Below are positions 7,899 through 16,807 of a stretch of DNA of 64,000 bases, in pieces; position 1 is the first letter of the stretch; each line of letters opens with the position of its first letter. This DNA comes from Azohydromonas sediminis (GTDB taxonomy: Bacteria; Pseudomonadota; Gammaproteobacteria; Burkholderiales; Burkholderiaceae_C), in NCBI RefSeq assembly GCF_003574675.1, contig NZ_QOAZ01000004.1, forward strand, positions 62,001 to 126,000, given 5' to 3'. The notes beneath the pieces were generated by a model. That model did not search any database. It was not told where the DNA came from and saw only the letters and a list, made by a program, of their open reading frames with translations. Position numbers and translations under genes: made by a program.

Positions 7899-8516
7899 AT
7901 GCCGGTGATCGTCGTCGCCAACCCCAAGGGCGGGGTCGGCAAGAGCACGCTGGCGACCCACATCGCCGGCGCGCTGGCGCGCCAGGGCCACGCCGTGATG
8001 CTCGGCGACGTCGACCGCCAGCAGTCGGCTCGCGGCTGGCTCGCATTGCGCCCGCCCCAGCTGCCGCCGATCCGCGGCTGGGACACCAGCGGCGGCGACG
8101 CGCTGCGCCCGCCCAAGGGCACGACGCACGCGGTGCTCGACACACCGGCCGGCCTGCACGGCAAGCGGCTCGACGAGGTGATGAAGGTCGCCGACAAGGT
8201 CGTGATCCCGTTGCAGCCGAGCCTGTTCGACATCAACGCCACCCACGCCTTCGTCGCCGCACTGCGCGCGCACAAGCGCGCCGAGCGCATCGCGTTCGGC
8301 GTCGTCGGCATGCGCGTGCGCGAGGGCACGCTGAGCAACGAGCAGCTGCACCGCTACCTCGAGACGCTCGGGTTGCCGGTCCTGGGCTTCCTGCGCGACA
8401 CGCAGAACTACGTGCAGCTGGCCGCACGCGGGCTGACGCTGTGGGACGTCGCGCCCAGCCGCGTCGAGCGCGACCTGGCACAGTGGCAACCCCTGCTGGA
8501 GTGGATCGGGCGATGA
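7899..8516 (+). CDS. ParA/MinD-family ATPase
   Basis: 205 residues, the short single-domain form. The deviant Walker A motif KGGVGKST is at about residues 10-17 with the signature Lys, switch I is at GDVDRQQSA (about 40) and a Walker B-like LDTPAG near residue 85. Such ATPases position DNA, protein clusters or cell machinery on membranes or the nucleoid. No parB, parS-like gene or DNA-binding partner lies beside it, so plasmid/chromosome partition is unproven. The next gene starts inside its stop codon (ATGA), so a MaoC-type hydratase is co-translated with it. The ATG at 7899 follows a GGGGAGG ribosome site at 7885-7891. Confidence 0.88.
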   Translation: MPVIVVANPKGGVGKSTLATHIAGALARQGHAVMLGDVDRQQSARGWLALRPPQLPPIRGWDTSGGDALRPPKGTTHAVLDTPAGLHGKRLDEVMKVADKVVIPLQPSLFDINATHAFVAALRAHKRAERIAFGVVGMRVREGTLSNEQLHRYLETLGLPVLGFLRDTQNYVQLAARGLTLWDVAPSRVERDLAQWQPLLEWIGR

Positions 8517-8965
8517 GGCACTACCTGCACCTGGCCGACCTGCGCACGCGCGTCGGCGACGAGATCGGCCTGAGCGACTGGGTGACCGTCGACCAGGCGC
8601 GCATCGACCTGTTCGCCGACGCCACCGGCGACTACCACTGGATCCACACCGACCCCCAGCGCGCCGCCGCCGGTCCGTTCGGCACGACGGTGGCGCACGG
8701 CTTTCTGACGCTGTCGCTGATCGCCGAGCTGGCGGCGACGGCGTTCGCGGTCGGCGACGAGCGCATCGTCGTCAACTACGGCCTCAACCGCGTGCGCTTC
8801 CCGGCGCCGGTGCCGGCGGGCAGCCGGCTGCGCGGGCGCTTCCGGCTGCTCGCCTTCGAGCCGATCGACGGCGGCGCGCAAGTGACGACCGAGGTCACCG
8901 TCGAGCGCGACGGTCACGACAAGCCGGTGTGTGTGGCCGAGTCGGTCACGCGCCGTTACACCTGA
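8513..8965 (+). CDS. MaoC-family (R)-specific enoyl-CoA hydratase/dehydratase
   Basis: 150 residues with a single hot-dog fold. The hydratase-2 signature is clear: FADATGDYHWIHTDPQRA (catalytic Asp and His) then GPFGTTVAHGFLTLSL. The family hydrates 2-trans-enoyl-CoA to (R)-3-hydroxyacyl-CoA, often feeding polyhydroxyalkanoate synthesis. The ATG at 8513 overlaps the ParA-like gene's stop. The link with a ParA-type ATPase might reflect positioning of storage granules, but no PHA gene is present here, so this is only a suggestion. Confidence 0.9.
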   Translation: MRHYLHLADLRTRVGDEIGLSDWVTVDQARIDLFADATGDYHWIHTDPQRAAAGPFGTTVAHGFLTLSLIAELAATAFAVGDERIVVNYGLNRVRFPAPVPAGSRLRGRFRLLAFEPIDGGAQVTTEVTVERDGHDKPVCVAESVTRRYT

Positions 8966-9084
8966 TCGTCGCTGGCGGCGTCCCCGCGGCGCGGCCACCC
9001 GTCCCCCCGTCGGGGGTGTGGCGGGCACTGGCGCTGGGCTACGATCCGCCACCGTCCTGCGCGGGACACCGGGGAGCGCCGCCG

Positions 9085-9822
9085 ATGAAAGTGCTGCTGG
9101 TCGACGACCATCCGCTGATCCTGACGGCGCTGCAGACCGTCATGCGCGGCCTCGGCGACGACGTCACCGTCGTCAGCGCCGCCAGCGCGGCCGAGGCGCG
9201 CCGCGAGCTCGCCGACGCGAAGGACTTCGACCTCGTGCTGCTCGACCTCGCGCTCGGCGACGCCGATGGCTTCGACGTGCTCGCTGAGATGCGGCAGAGG
9301 CACCCGGCGCTGCCGGTCGTCGTGATCTCCGCGTCGGACCGCGCGAGCGACGTGATCCGCGCGATCGACCTCGGCGCGATGGGCTTCGTGCCCAAGCGCG
9401 CCTCGAACGAGACGCTGTTCGACGCACTGCGGCTCGTGATGTCGGGCGGCATCTATGTGCCGCCGATCCACCTCGGCACCGAGCCGCCGCCGCCGAAGGG
9501 CGGCGACACGGTGCCCGACGTGATGCGCGTGGCCACGCCGCTGGACGTGCCGATTGGCAGCCACGCCGCCGCCGGCTACCAGACGATGCGCTCGCTCGAC
9601 CAGATCGGCCTGACGCCGCGCCAGACCGAGGTGCTGGCCAAGCTGCTGCAGGGCAAGCCGAACAAGATCATCGCGCGCGAGCTGAACCTGTCGGTCGAAA
9701 CGGTCAAGGACCACGTCGCCGCGGTGCTGCGCGCGCTGGGCGTGAGCTCGCGCACGCAGGCCGTCATCGCGGTCGGCCAGATGACGCGCGACGGCGGCCT
9801 CGGCGTCTGGCGCGGGCGCTGA
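9085..9822 (+). CDS. NarL/FixJ-family response regulator
   Basis: 245 residues. The receiver domain (1-125) has VDDH, phospho-acceptor Asp54 in VLLDLALG and VPKRAS at the conserved Lys. A linker of about 45 residues precedes a LuxR-type helix-turn-helix (about 172-228: LTPRQTEVL, NKIIARELNLSVETVKDHV). ATG at 9085 follows GGGGAGCG. Upstream in-frame codons lie in a C/G-rich hairpin region and are not coding-like. A hybrid kinase starts 21 bp downstream, so the two form a phosphorelay unit. The target genes are unknown. Confidence 0.93.
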   Translation: MKVLLVDDHPLILTALQTVMRGLGDDVTVVSAASAAEARRELADAKDFDLVLLDLALGDADGFDVLAEMRQRHPALPVVVISASDRASDVIRAIDLGAMGFVPKRASNETLFDALRLVMSGGIYVPPIHLGTEPPPPKGGDTVPDVMRVATPLDVPIGSHAAAGYQTMRSLDQIGLTPRQTEVLAKLLQGKPNKIIARELNLSVETVKDHVAAVLRALGVSSRTQAVIAVGQMTRDGGLGVWRGR

Positions 9823-9843
9823 CACCTGCCGCTGCGCGCCGCG

Positions 9844-11703
9844 ATGAGCGCCGTCGTCTCGACCGAGGTGCCCGCGTCGCCGACCGGCGCCCCGGCGCCG
9901 GCGGCGTCGCCGACGTCGGCGAGCGCGATCGCCGCCGAGGCCGTGCGCGCACACCTGCGCCAGTCGCCGGTGGCGCTGTTCGGCAACCTGGTGGGCATGG
10001 TGCTCGTCGGGCTGATCTTCGCGCCGGTGGCCGAGCGCTGGCGGCTCGCCGTCTGGTTCGTGCCGGTCGTCGTGCTGTGGCTGCTGCGTCTGGCGCACTG
10101 GCTGTTGTACGGCCGCCGCGCTGATATGTCCGACGAGACGATCGTCGCGCAGCGCACGCCGCTGGCGTGGCTGTCGGTCGCGCAGGGCGCGATGTGGGGC
10201 GTCGCGTCGTGGGTGTTCTGGGGCGAGGGCGGCGTGTTCCAGAAGACGGCGCTGATCCTGATGGTCGTCACCTACACGTTCGGCGCGGTGCAGGTGGTGG
10301 GCACGCAGCGGCGCCTGTTCCTCGTCTTCGTCGGCGTCGTCTTCGTGCCGGGGATCGTGCGTGTCGCGCTCGACACCGCGACGCCGAACCACCTTGAGCT
10401 CGCCGGACTGATGCTGCTGCTGTTCGCCGCGACGCTGCTGATGGCGCGCACCTACCGCGGTGCGCTGGCCGACGCGATCGCGCTGCGCCGCCACAGCGAG
10501 CAGCTCGCCGCGCAGCTGCAGGTCGAAAAAGCGCAGGCCGAGGCGGCGCGCCGCGAGGCCGAGGCCGCGAGTCGCGCGAAGACGCAGTTCTTCGCCGCCG
10601 CCAGTCACGACCTGCGCCAGCCGCTGCACGCCATGGGCTTGTTCGCCGAGGCGCTGCGCCAGCGCGCGCACGACCCCGAGGTGGCCAAGCTCGTCAACAG
10701 CATCAACGAGAGCGTCGACGCGCTCGAGGGCCTGTTCGGCGAGCTGCTCGACATCACGCGCATCGACACCGGCGGCGTCGACGTCAACCCGCAGCCGGTG
10801 CGCCTGCGCGAGCTGTTCGCGCGGCTGCGGCTGCACTTCGAGCCGGCGGCGTTCGAGAAGGGGCTGGCGCTGCACTTCCGCGGCGAACAGCACGTCGCGC
10901 ACGCCGACCCGGTGCTGCTCGAGCGCGTGCTGCGCAACCTGGTCAGCAACGCGATCCGCTACACCGAAGACGGCGGCGTGCTGGTCAGCGCGCGCCGGCG
11001 CGGCGGCAAGCTGCTGCTGCAGGTGTGGGACAGCGGCATCGGCATCGCGCCGGCCAGCCTGCCTCGCATCTTCGACGAGTTCTACCAGGTCAACAGCCAC
11101 CGCCCGCTCGAGCCGCACCACCGCAAGGGGCTCGGTCTCGGGCTGGCGATCGTCAAGCGGCTCGCGGCGCTGATGGACACGCCGCTGTCGGTGCGCTCGC
11201 GCCCGGGCCATGGCACCGTGTTCACGCTCGAAGTGCCCGAAGGGCGCGCGCCGCGCGCGCTCGACGCGCAGATGCCCAAGGCCACGACGCCGATCGGGCT
11301 CACGCTCGACGGGCGGCTGTTCGTCGTCGTCGAGGACGAGGCGGCGGTGCGCGACGGGCTCGTGGTACTGCTGCAGGCCTGGGGCGCGCGTGTCGTCGCG
11401 TTCGACACCGTCGACGCAGTGCGTGCGTGGTGCGCGGGCCCCGCTGCCGAGCGCCCCGACGTGCTGCTCGTCGACTACCGCCTGCCTGGCGGCACGACGG
11501 GTCTGGAGGCGCTCGCGCTGCTGCGTGCGCGCTTCGCCGGCGCCCCGTTGCCGGCGATCGTGATCACCGGCAGCAGCCTCGGCGGCCACGAGGACGAGGC
11601 CGCAACGCATGACTTCCACCTGCTGATCAAGCCGGTGCTGCCGAACAAGCTGCGCGCGATGATCGCGTTCAAGCTCGGCGTGCGCAGCGGCGCGGCGGGC
11701 TGA
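9844..11703 (+). CDS. Hybrid sensor histidine kinase/response regulator
   Basis: 619 residues. An Ala/Pro-rich N-terminus is followed by about six membrane helices (roughly 45-200) with no large periplasmic loop, so sensing is likely within the membrane. A coiled-coil (205-245) leads to HisKA with His255 in ASHDLRQPLHAMG, HATPase_c (NLVSNAIRY, WDSGIGI, GLGLGLAIV) and a C-terminal receiver (about 482-605) with phospho-acceptor Asp544 in LLVDYRLPGG. The ASHDLRQPLHA form of the H box is usual for this kinase class. It probably works with the NarL-type regulator encoded 21 bp upstream. Confidence 0.93.
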   Translation: MSAVVSTEVPASPTGAPAPAASPTSASAIAAEAVRAHLRQSPVALFGNLVGMVLVGLIFAPVAERWRLAVWFVPVVVLWLLRLAHWLLYGRRADMSDETIVAQRTPLAWLSVAQGAMWGVASWVFWGEGGVFQKTALILMVVTYTFGAVQVVGTQRRLFLVFVGVVFVPGIVRVALDTATPNHLELAGLMLLLFAATLLMARTYRGALADAIALRRHSEQLAAQLQVEKAQAEAARREAEAASRAKTQFFAAASHDLRQPLHAMGLFAEALRQRAHDPEVAKLVNSINESVDALEGLFGELLDITRIDTGGVDVNPQPVRLRELFARLRLHFEPAAFEKGLALHFRGEQHVAHADPVLLERVLRNLVSNAIRYTEDGGVLVSARRRGGKLLLQVWDSGIGIAPASLPRIFDEFYQVNSHRPLEPHHRKGLGLGLAIVKRLAALMDTPLSVRSRPGHGTVFTLEVPEGRAPRALDAQMPKATTPIGLTLDGRLFVVVEDEAAVRDGLVVLLQAWGARVVAFDTVDAVRAWCAGPAAERPDVLLVDYRLPGGTTGLEALALLRARFAGAPLPAIVITGSSLGGHEDEAATHDFHLLIKPVLPNKLRAMIAFKLGVRSGAAG

Positions 11704-11834
11704 CCGGCGCGCCGGCGGCCCACGCAGCCGAATCGCATCCGGTCCGGCGGCCGCCGCCGATCCGGCTGCGCCAGGGCACAGGCGACGTTCCGGCGTGAAG
11801 GTGGCCGAAGGCCGTGGGGGGTGTGATCCTCTTG

Positions 11835-12692
11835 TCAGGCCGGCTGATACGCCAGCCGCACGTAGATCGGCGCGAAGGCCTCGGCCTGCGTGACGTCGAT
11901 CAGCCGCTCGCGCGCGAGCTCGAGCAGCGCGATGAAGGTCACCACCACCACCGGCACGCCGCGCGTCGTGTCGAACAACTCGTCAAACTCGACGAAGCGG
12001 CGCCCCTGCAGCTTCTTCAGCACCAGGCTCATGTGCTCGCGCACCGACAGCTGCTCGCGCGTGATCTTGTGGTGCTGGTTCAGCTTCGCACGCCGCAGCA
12101 CGTCGAGCCATGCGGCGCGCAGCTCGTCGGGCGAGACGTCGGGCAGCCGCGCCTGCAGGCTCTGCTCGATCACGACCTGCGCGCGCAGGAAGTCGCGCCC
12201 GAGCACCGGCAGCTGCTCGAGCCGTGCGGCGGCGAGCTTGATCTGCTCGTACTCGAGCAGGCGGCGCACGAGTTCGGCGCGCGGATCCTCGGGCTCGCTG
12301 CCGTCGTCGCGCTTCTTCGGCGGCAGCAGCATGCGGCTCTTGATCTCGATGAGCATCGCCGCCATCAGCAGGTACTCGCTGGCGAGCTCGAGGTTGCGGC
12401 TGCGGATCTGCTCGACGTAGGCGAGGTACTGGCGCGTGACGTCGGCCAGCGGGATGTCGAGGATGTTGAAGTTCTGTCGCCGGATCAGGTACAGCAGCAG
12501 GTCCAGCGGGCCCTCGAACGCCTCGAGGAAGACCTCGAGCGCGTCGGGCGGGATGTACAGGTCCTGCGGCAGCGTGAACAGCGGCTCGCCGTACAGGCGC
12601 GCGACGGCCACGCCGTCGACGACGTCGGGCACGACGTCGGCCTCCGGTGCCGCCACCGGATCGGCCACGGTGGCGGCCGCCGGCACCGTCAT
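11835..12692 (-). CDS. scpA: Segregation and condensation protein A
   Basis: 285 residues. After an Ala/Val/Pro-rich N-terminal extension (about 1-30) the kleisin signature appears: FEGPLDLLLYLIRRQNFNILDIPL, then ASEYLLMAAMLIEIKSRMLLP. The C-terminal winged helix (about 205-285) includes FDELFDTTRGVPVVVVTFIALLEL. ScpA bridges the SMC dimer heads with ScpB during chromosome condensation. The ATG overlaps the stop of the DUF3460 gene (ATGA), as in other Burkholderiales. scpB is not visible next to it; an unlinked scpB would be expected. Confidence 0.93.
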   Translation of the reverse strand: MTVPAAATVADPVAAPEADVVPDVVDGVAVARLYGEPLFTLPQDLYIPPDALEVFLEAFEGPLDLLLYLIRRQNFNILDIPLADVTRQYLAYVEQIRSRNLELASEYLLMAAMLIEIKSRMLLPPKKRDDGSEPEDPRAELVRRLLEYEQIKLAAARLEQLPVLGRDFLRAQVVIEQSLQARLPDVSPDELRAAWLDVLRRAKLNQHHKITREQLSVREHMSLVLKKLQGRRFVEFDELFDTTRGVPVVVVTFIALLELARERLIDVTQAEAFAPIYVRLAYQPA

Positions 12693-12892
12693 TTCGCCTT
12701 CGTCTGGTACACGTACGGCTGCTGCGGCACGCGGGCCTCGCGCCACTCCTGCAGCGCCTCGCGGTCGAGCGCGCGGTCCCACAGCAGCGCGCGTCCGGCG
12801 CGCTGCTCGGCCTCGAGGCTGGGCTTGCGGGCCTTCAGCTCCTCGATGAACTGCGTGACGTCGGACTTGTACGGCTTGCGGAAGAAGGGCAT
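12689..12892 (-). CDS. DUF3460 protein
   Basis: 67 residues, start MPFFRKPYKSDVTQFIEELK, end YVYQTKAK. Short basic protein of a family largely confined to Betaproteobacteria, with no known function. It has no signal peptide or membrane helix; the middle is Glu/Arg/Leu-rich and likely helical. It is translationally coupled to scpA by an ATGA overlap, so a role around chromosome segregation is possible but unproven. A TAGAAT -10 element lies 29 nt upstream on the same strand. Confidence 0.88.
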   Translation of the reverse strand: MPFFRKPYKSDVTQFIEELKARKPSLEAEQRAGRALLWDRALDREALQEWREARVPQQPYVYQTKAK

Positions 12893-12921
12893 CGTGCGGG
12901 CAGAATTGACAACGGGCCAGG

Positions 12922-12927
12922 ATTCTA
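12922..12927 (-). promoter_or_regulatory. -10 element for DUF3460-scpA
   Basis: On the minus strand TAGAAT (five of six consensus bases) is 29 nt upstream of the DUF3460 ATG. The intergenic gap is only 48 bp and also holds TTGACA at 12906-12911 on the plus strand, but without a good -10 at the normal distance. No clear -35 pairs with TAGAAT. Confidence 0.4.
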
Positions 12928-12940
12928 TCGAGGGGGTGGC

Positions 12941-13447
12941 ATGCGAGAGCTGACGTCGGCGTGGGCCGCGCTCGCCGGCGCCGCGGTCGGGCTGTCGGCG
13001 CTGGCCGGCTGCGACGCGTCGCCGATCGCGCGGCTGCAGGTCGGCGTGTCGACCGAGGCCGACATGCGCCGTGCACTCGGCGAGCCCGCCGCCGTCTACG
13101 ACGCGCCCGAAGGTGCGCGCGAGTTCGAGTACCCGCGCCAGCCCGAAGGCCACGAGAACTGGTTCGTCACCGTCGGCGCCGACGGACTCGTGCGCGAGAT
13201 CCGCCAGGCGCTCGCACCGGCCACGTTCGCGCGCGTCGTGCCAGGGCTCGACAAGGCCGAGGTGCGCCGCCTGCTCGGCCGCCCGGCGCGCACGACGTTC
13301 TACGACCTCAAGCGCGAGGAAGTCTGGGACTGGCGCCACGGCGACGCGGCGACGCCGCTGTTCTTCAGCGTGACCTTCGACGCCGACGGGCGCGTGGTCG
13401 CCAGCGGCAGCGGCCCCGACCCGCGGCGCGAGCACGTCGGGCTGTAG
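12941..13447 (+). CDS. SmpA/OmlA(BamE)-like lipoprotein
   Basis: 168 residues. Lipoprotein signal peptide with lipobox ALAGC (Cys near residue 23). The mature part has two repeats of a BamE-like beta-fold: LQVGVSTEADMRRALGEPA (about 31-50) and VVPGLDKAEVRRLLGRPA (about 100-118). Each is followed by an aromatic-rich strand region (FEYPRQPEG; VWDWRHG). The LxxGxxxxxVxxxLGxP pattern is the hallmark of SmpA/OmlA proteins of the outer-membrane assembly (BAM) complex and related lipoproteins. The true BamE has one repeat, so this is a paralogue. A strong ribosome site (GAGGGGGT) precedes ATG. It is divergent from DUF3460. Confidence 0.78.
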   Translation: MRELTSAWAALAGAAVGLSALAGCDASPIARLQVGVSTEADMRRALGEPAAVYDAPEGAREFEYPRQPEGHENWFVTVGADGLVREIRQALAPATFARVVPGLDKAEVRRLLGRPARTTFYDLKREEVWDWRHGDAATPLFFSVTFDADGRVVASGSGPDPRREHVGL

Positions 13448-13454
13448 CGCAGCG

Positions 13455-14960
13455 ATGGTCGAGGTCGAACTCAAGTTGCAGGTGCCGCCCGCGCAGCGCG
13501 ACGCGGTGCGTCGCGCGGTGGCCACCGCGAGCGCGCGCACCACACGGCTGCAGGCCCGCTACTTCGACACGCCCGACCGGCGGCTCGCCGCTGCCGGCAT
13601 CGCGCTGCGGCTGCGGCGCGAGGACAGTCACTGGGTGCAGACGCTGAAGGCGCGTGGCGACGGCGTGATGGCGCGCCCCGAGCACAACGCCGTGCTGCCG
13701 CGCACGCGCGGCGAGCCGGTGCTCGACGTCGCGCGCCACGATGGCACGCCGGCTGGCGACGCGCTGCGTGCCACCGGCGTCGATGCAACCGCGCTGCAGC
13801 CGCTGTTCGCGACCGACGTGCGGCGCACGCACCGGCGCGTGCGCCACGGCGGTGCCGTGGTCGAACTGGCGTACGACGACGGCGTGCTGGTGGCCGGCGA
13901 GCGGCGCGAGCCGGTGGCCGAGCTCGAGCTGGAGCTGGTCAGCGGTGCGCCGGCGGCGCTGTTCGCGCTGGCTGCGCGCTGGATCGAGCGCCACGGCCTG
14001 TGGCTCGACGTGCGCACGAAGGCCGAGTGCGGCGACCTGCTCGCGCGCGACGAGCGCGCGTCGCCCGCGGTGCACGCGACGGCACCGGCGCTGCGCACCG
14101 GCGCCACGCCGGCCGAGGCGCTGCGCGCGATGGTGCGCTCTTGCCTCGATCAGATCCTGCCGAATGCCAGCGTCGTCGCCGCCGGCCGCCACGACGCCGA
14201 GCACGTGCACCAGCTGCGCGTCGGTCTGCGCCGGCTGCGCACCGCGCTGCGCGAGTTCGGCGACGCGGCGGCCGAGGTCGATCCCGCGTGGGAGCCGGCG
14301 CTCGCGGCGGTGTTCGCGCGATTGGGCGCGGCGCGCGACCGCGACGCGCTCGCCGCGACGCTGCTGCCGGCACTGGCCGCCGCCGGCGCGCCGGTCGTCG
14401 CGCTGGCGCCGGTGGCCGACGCCGAAGACCCGGGCCAGGCGCTGCGCGAGCCGGCGTGGAACCTGCTGCTGCTCGCACTGATCGGCTTCGCGCACGGCGA
14501 CGAGCCGGCGGCGGCGCCGGGCGCCGAACCGAGCTGGGCGCTGCCGCCGGCCGACGATGCCGACGCGCTGCGGCGCTGGATGCGCCAGCGGCTCAAGCGC
14601 GCACACCGGCGCGCGGTGGCCGACGCCGCGGCGTTCGCGACACTGCCCGAGGACGCCCAGCATCGCGTGCGCAAGCGCGTCAAGCGGCTGCGCTACGCCG
14701 TCGAGTTCGTCGCCGCGCTGTACTCGGCCAAGGCGGTCGCGCGTTACCTGAAGCGGCTGCGCCCGGCGCAGGAGGCGCTGGGCGAGTACAACGACGTGCT
14801 CGTCGCCGAGGCGGCGTTTCGCGAACTCGTCGCCAGCGACCCGCGCGCGTGGTTCGCGCTCGGCTGGCTCGCGGCGCGGCGCGCGCAGTGCCTCGCGAAG
14901 TGCACGCGCGCGCTGCAGCGGCTGGCCGACGCCGAGCCGTTCTGGCGCGGCCGCCATTAG
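13455..14960 (+). CDS. CYTH-CHAD domain protein (inorganic triphosphatase/polyphosphate binding)
   Basis: 501 residues. The CYTH tunnel domain (about 1-200) begins VEVELKLQV, the ExExK motif that binds triphosphate with divalent metal. The CHAD domain (about 215-495) is helical and rich in conserved His and Arg/Lys, such as HVHQLRVGLRRLRTALREF and HRVRKRVKRLRYAVEF; CHAD domains bind polyphosphate. E. coli YgiF, a triphosphatase, has the same order. The gene starts 8 bp after the lipoprotein stop. Its stop overlaps the stop of the convergent SulP gene. Confidence 0.9.
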   Translation: MVEVELKLQVPPAQRDAVRRAVATASARTTRLQARYFDTPDRRLAAAGIALRLRREDSHWVQTLKARGDGVMARPEHNAVLPRTRGEPVLDVARHDGTPAGDALRATGVDATALQPLFATDVRRTHRRVRHGGAVVELAYDDGVLVAGERREPVAELELELVSGAPAALFALAARWIERHGLWLDVRTKAECGDLLARDERASPAVHATAPALRTGATPAEALRAMVRSCLDQILPNASVVAAGRHDAEHVHQLRVGLRRLRTALREFGDAAAEVDPAWEPALAAVFARLGAARDRDALAATLLPALAAAGAPVVALAPVADAEDPGQALREPAWNLLLLALIGFAHGDEPAAAPGAEPSWALPPADDADALRRWMRQRLKRAHRRAVADAAAFATLPEDAQHRVRKRVKRLRYAVEFVAALYSAKAVARYLKRLRPAQEALGEYNDVLVAEAAFRELVASDPRAWFALGWLAARRAQCLAKCTRALQRLADAEPFWRGRH

Positions 14961-16663
14961 GCAGAGCGCCCAGGCGCGCGCGCGCGCTGCAGCGCCTCGG
15001 CCAGCGTCGGCGCGACCGCACCCTCGTCGAGCAGCGCGTCGAAGCCCGAGCGGTGCATCAGCGAGCGCGGCTGCTCGTTGACGGCGGCCAGCCGCAGCGC
15101 GACGCCGCGCTTGCGCAGCGCGTGCAGCAGCTGCGTCAGCGCGTCGAGTCCGGTGGTGTCGAGCTGCACCAGCCGCTGGCACTCGAGCACGAGCACGCGT
15201 GTGCCCGCCGGCAGCGCCTCGACGATCGCCTCGACCTTGCCCACGGCGCCGAAGAACAGCGAGCCGTACAGCCCCATCACGTGCACGCCCGGCGGCGCGG
15301 CCTCGCCGGCGGCGCGGCGCAGCGCCTCGTCGTCGAGCGGCTCGGCGCGGAACAGCTGGCTCATGCGCCAGATGAAGAACACGCACGACAGGATCAGCCC
15401 GACCTCGACGGCGACGGTGAGGTCGAAGATCACGGTCAGCAGGAACGTGCCCACCAGCGTCGTGCGGTACGTCAGCGCAAAGCGCTTGAGCCGCGCGAAC
15501 TCGTGCCACTCGCCCATGTTCCATGCGACGAACAGCAGGATCCCGGCCAGCGCCGCCAGCGGCACGTGCACCGCCAGCGGCGCGGCCACGAGCACGACCG
15601 CCAGCAGCGTGGCCGCGTGGACGAGGCCCGCCACCGGCGTGCGCGCGCCCGAGCGCACGTTGGTCGACGTGCGCGCGATCGTGCCGGTGGCCGGCATGCC
15701 GCCGAACAGCGGCGTCACGATGTTGGCCACGCCCTGCGCCATCAGCTCCTGGTTGGGGTCGTGGCGCGGGATGTCGGCCATGTTGTCGGCCACGCGCGCG
15801 CACAGCAGCGACTCGATCGCGCCGAGCAGCGCGATCGTCACCGTCGGGATCACGAGCTGCTTCGCGCTGGTCCAGCTGAACGACGGCAGCTCGAACGACG
15901 GCAGCGCCTGCGGGATGCCGCCGAAGCGCGAGCCGATCGTCTCGACGTCGAGGCCGAACGTGGCGACGACGGCGGTCGCGCCGGCCAGCGCGATCACGGT
16001 GCCGGGCACCTGCGCCGCGTGCCGGCGCAGCCTGTCCAGGCGCGTCGCCGGTGCGGCGGGCATCGCGTACGACTTCGGCCACACGACGACGAGCGCCAGG
16101 CACGCGAGCCCGATCGCCAGCGCCGTCGGATTGAGCGTGTGCACGTGCATCGCGAGCACCGCGATCTGCGAGAAGAAGTCGGCCGGCAGCTTGTCGATGC
16201 GCAGGCCGAGCAGGTCCTTGACCTGCGACAGCGCGATCAGCACCGCGATGCCGTTGGTGAAGCCGATCACGATGCTGATCGGGATGTAGCGCACCAGCGC
16301 CCCCAGACGCAGGAAGCCGAGCGCGAACAGCAGCACGCCGGCGAGCATCGTCGAGATCAGCAGGTTGGCCAGACCGTAGCGCTCGACGATGCCGTAGACG
16401 ATGACGATGAACGCGCCGGCCGGCCCGCCGATCTGCACGTTCGAGCCGCCGAGCGCCGAGATCAGGAAGCCGGCGATGATCGCCGTGAAGATGCCCTGCT
16501 CGGGCTTGAGGCCCGACGCGATGGCGAACGCCATCGCCAGCGGCAGCGCGACGATGCCGACGGTGACGCCGGCGCCGGCGTCAGCGGCGAATTGCGCGCG
16601 CGTGTAGCCACGCAGCGCGTCGACGAGACGGGGGCGGAACGGGTGGACGGGAAACGGCAGCAT
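14957..16663 (-). CDS. SulP-family anion transporter with STAS domain
   Basis: 568 residues. About eleven to twelve membrane helices (roughly 20-430), including the family signature region AGVTVGIVALPLAMAFAIASG and LGGSNVQIGGPAGAF. A cytoplasmic STAS domain (about 455-560) contains DTTGLDALTQL. Members carry sulfate, bicarbonate or dicarboxylates, usually with H+ or Na+. ATG at 16663 is preceded by GGAGG four bases upstream, which decides the start over the longer reading. The substrate cannot be assigned from sequence. Confidence 0.9.
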   Translation of the reverse strand: MLPFPVHPFRPRLVDALRGYTRAQFAADAGAGVTVGIVALPLAMAFAIASGLKPEQGIFTAIIAGFLISALGGSNVQIGGPAGAFIVIVYGIVERYGLANLLISTMLAGVLLFALGFLRLGALVRYIPISIVIGFTNGIAVLIALSQVKDLLGLRIDKLPADFFSQIAVLAMHVHTLNPTALAIGLACLALVVVWPKSYAMPAAPATRLDRLRRHAAQVPGTVIALAGATAVVATFGLDVETIGSRFGGIPQALPSFELPSFSWTSAKQLVIPTVTIALLGAIESLLCARVADNMADIPRHDPNQELMAQGVANIVTPLFGGMPATGTIARTSTNVRSGARTPVAGLVHAATLLAVVLVAAPLAVHVPLAALAGILLFVAWNMGEWHEFARLKRFALTYRTTLVGTFLLTVIFDLTVAVEVGLILSCVFFIWRMSQLFRAEPLDDEALRRAAGEAAPPGVHVMGLYGSLFFGAVGKVEAIVEALPAGTRVLVLECQRLVQLDTTGLDALTQLLHALRKRGVALRLAAVNEQPRSLMHRSGFDALLDEGAVAPTLAEALQRARAPGRSA

Positions 16664-16807
16664 GGAACCTCCGGGAATGAACGCGGCGGGCAGGGCCGGG
16701 CCCGCCCGGAGGTCCGCAGTGGTGGCATTGCGCGATGAAGCGCCAGCGGCGCGACAGCGTGCGCGGCGCACGTGCGCACGCCGCGTGCCGCGCGCGCGCC
16801 GGCGCCA

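Noticed and set aside
8956-11619. An 887-residue minus-strand reading opposite the NarL-type and hybrid kinase genes
   Set aside because: Low-complexity His/Arg/Gln composition and no motif; both plus-strand genes have clear domains.
12906-12911. TTGACA as -35 for the lipoprotein gene at 12941
   Set aside because: No -10-like hexamer lies 16-18 bp downstream.
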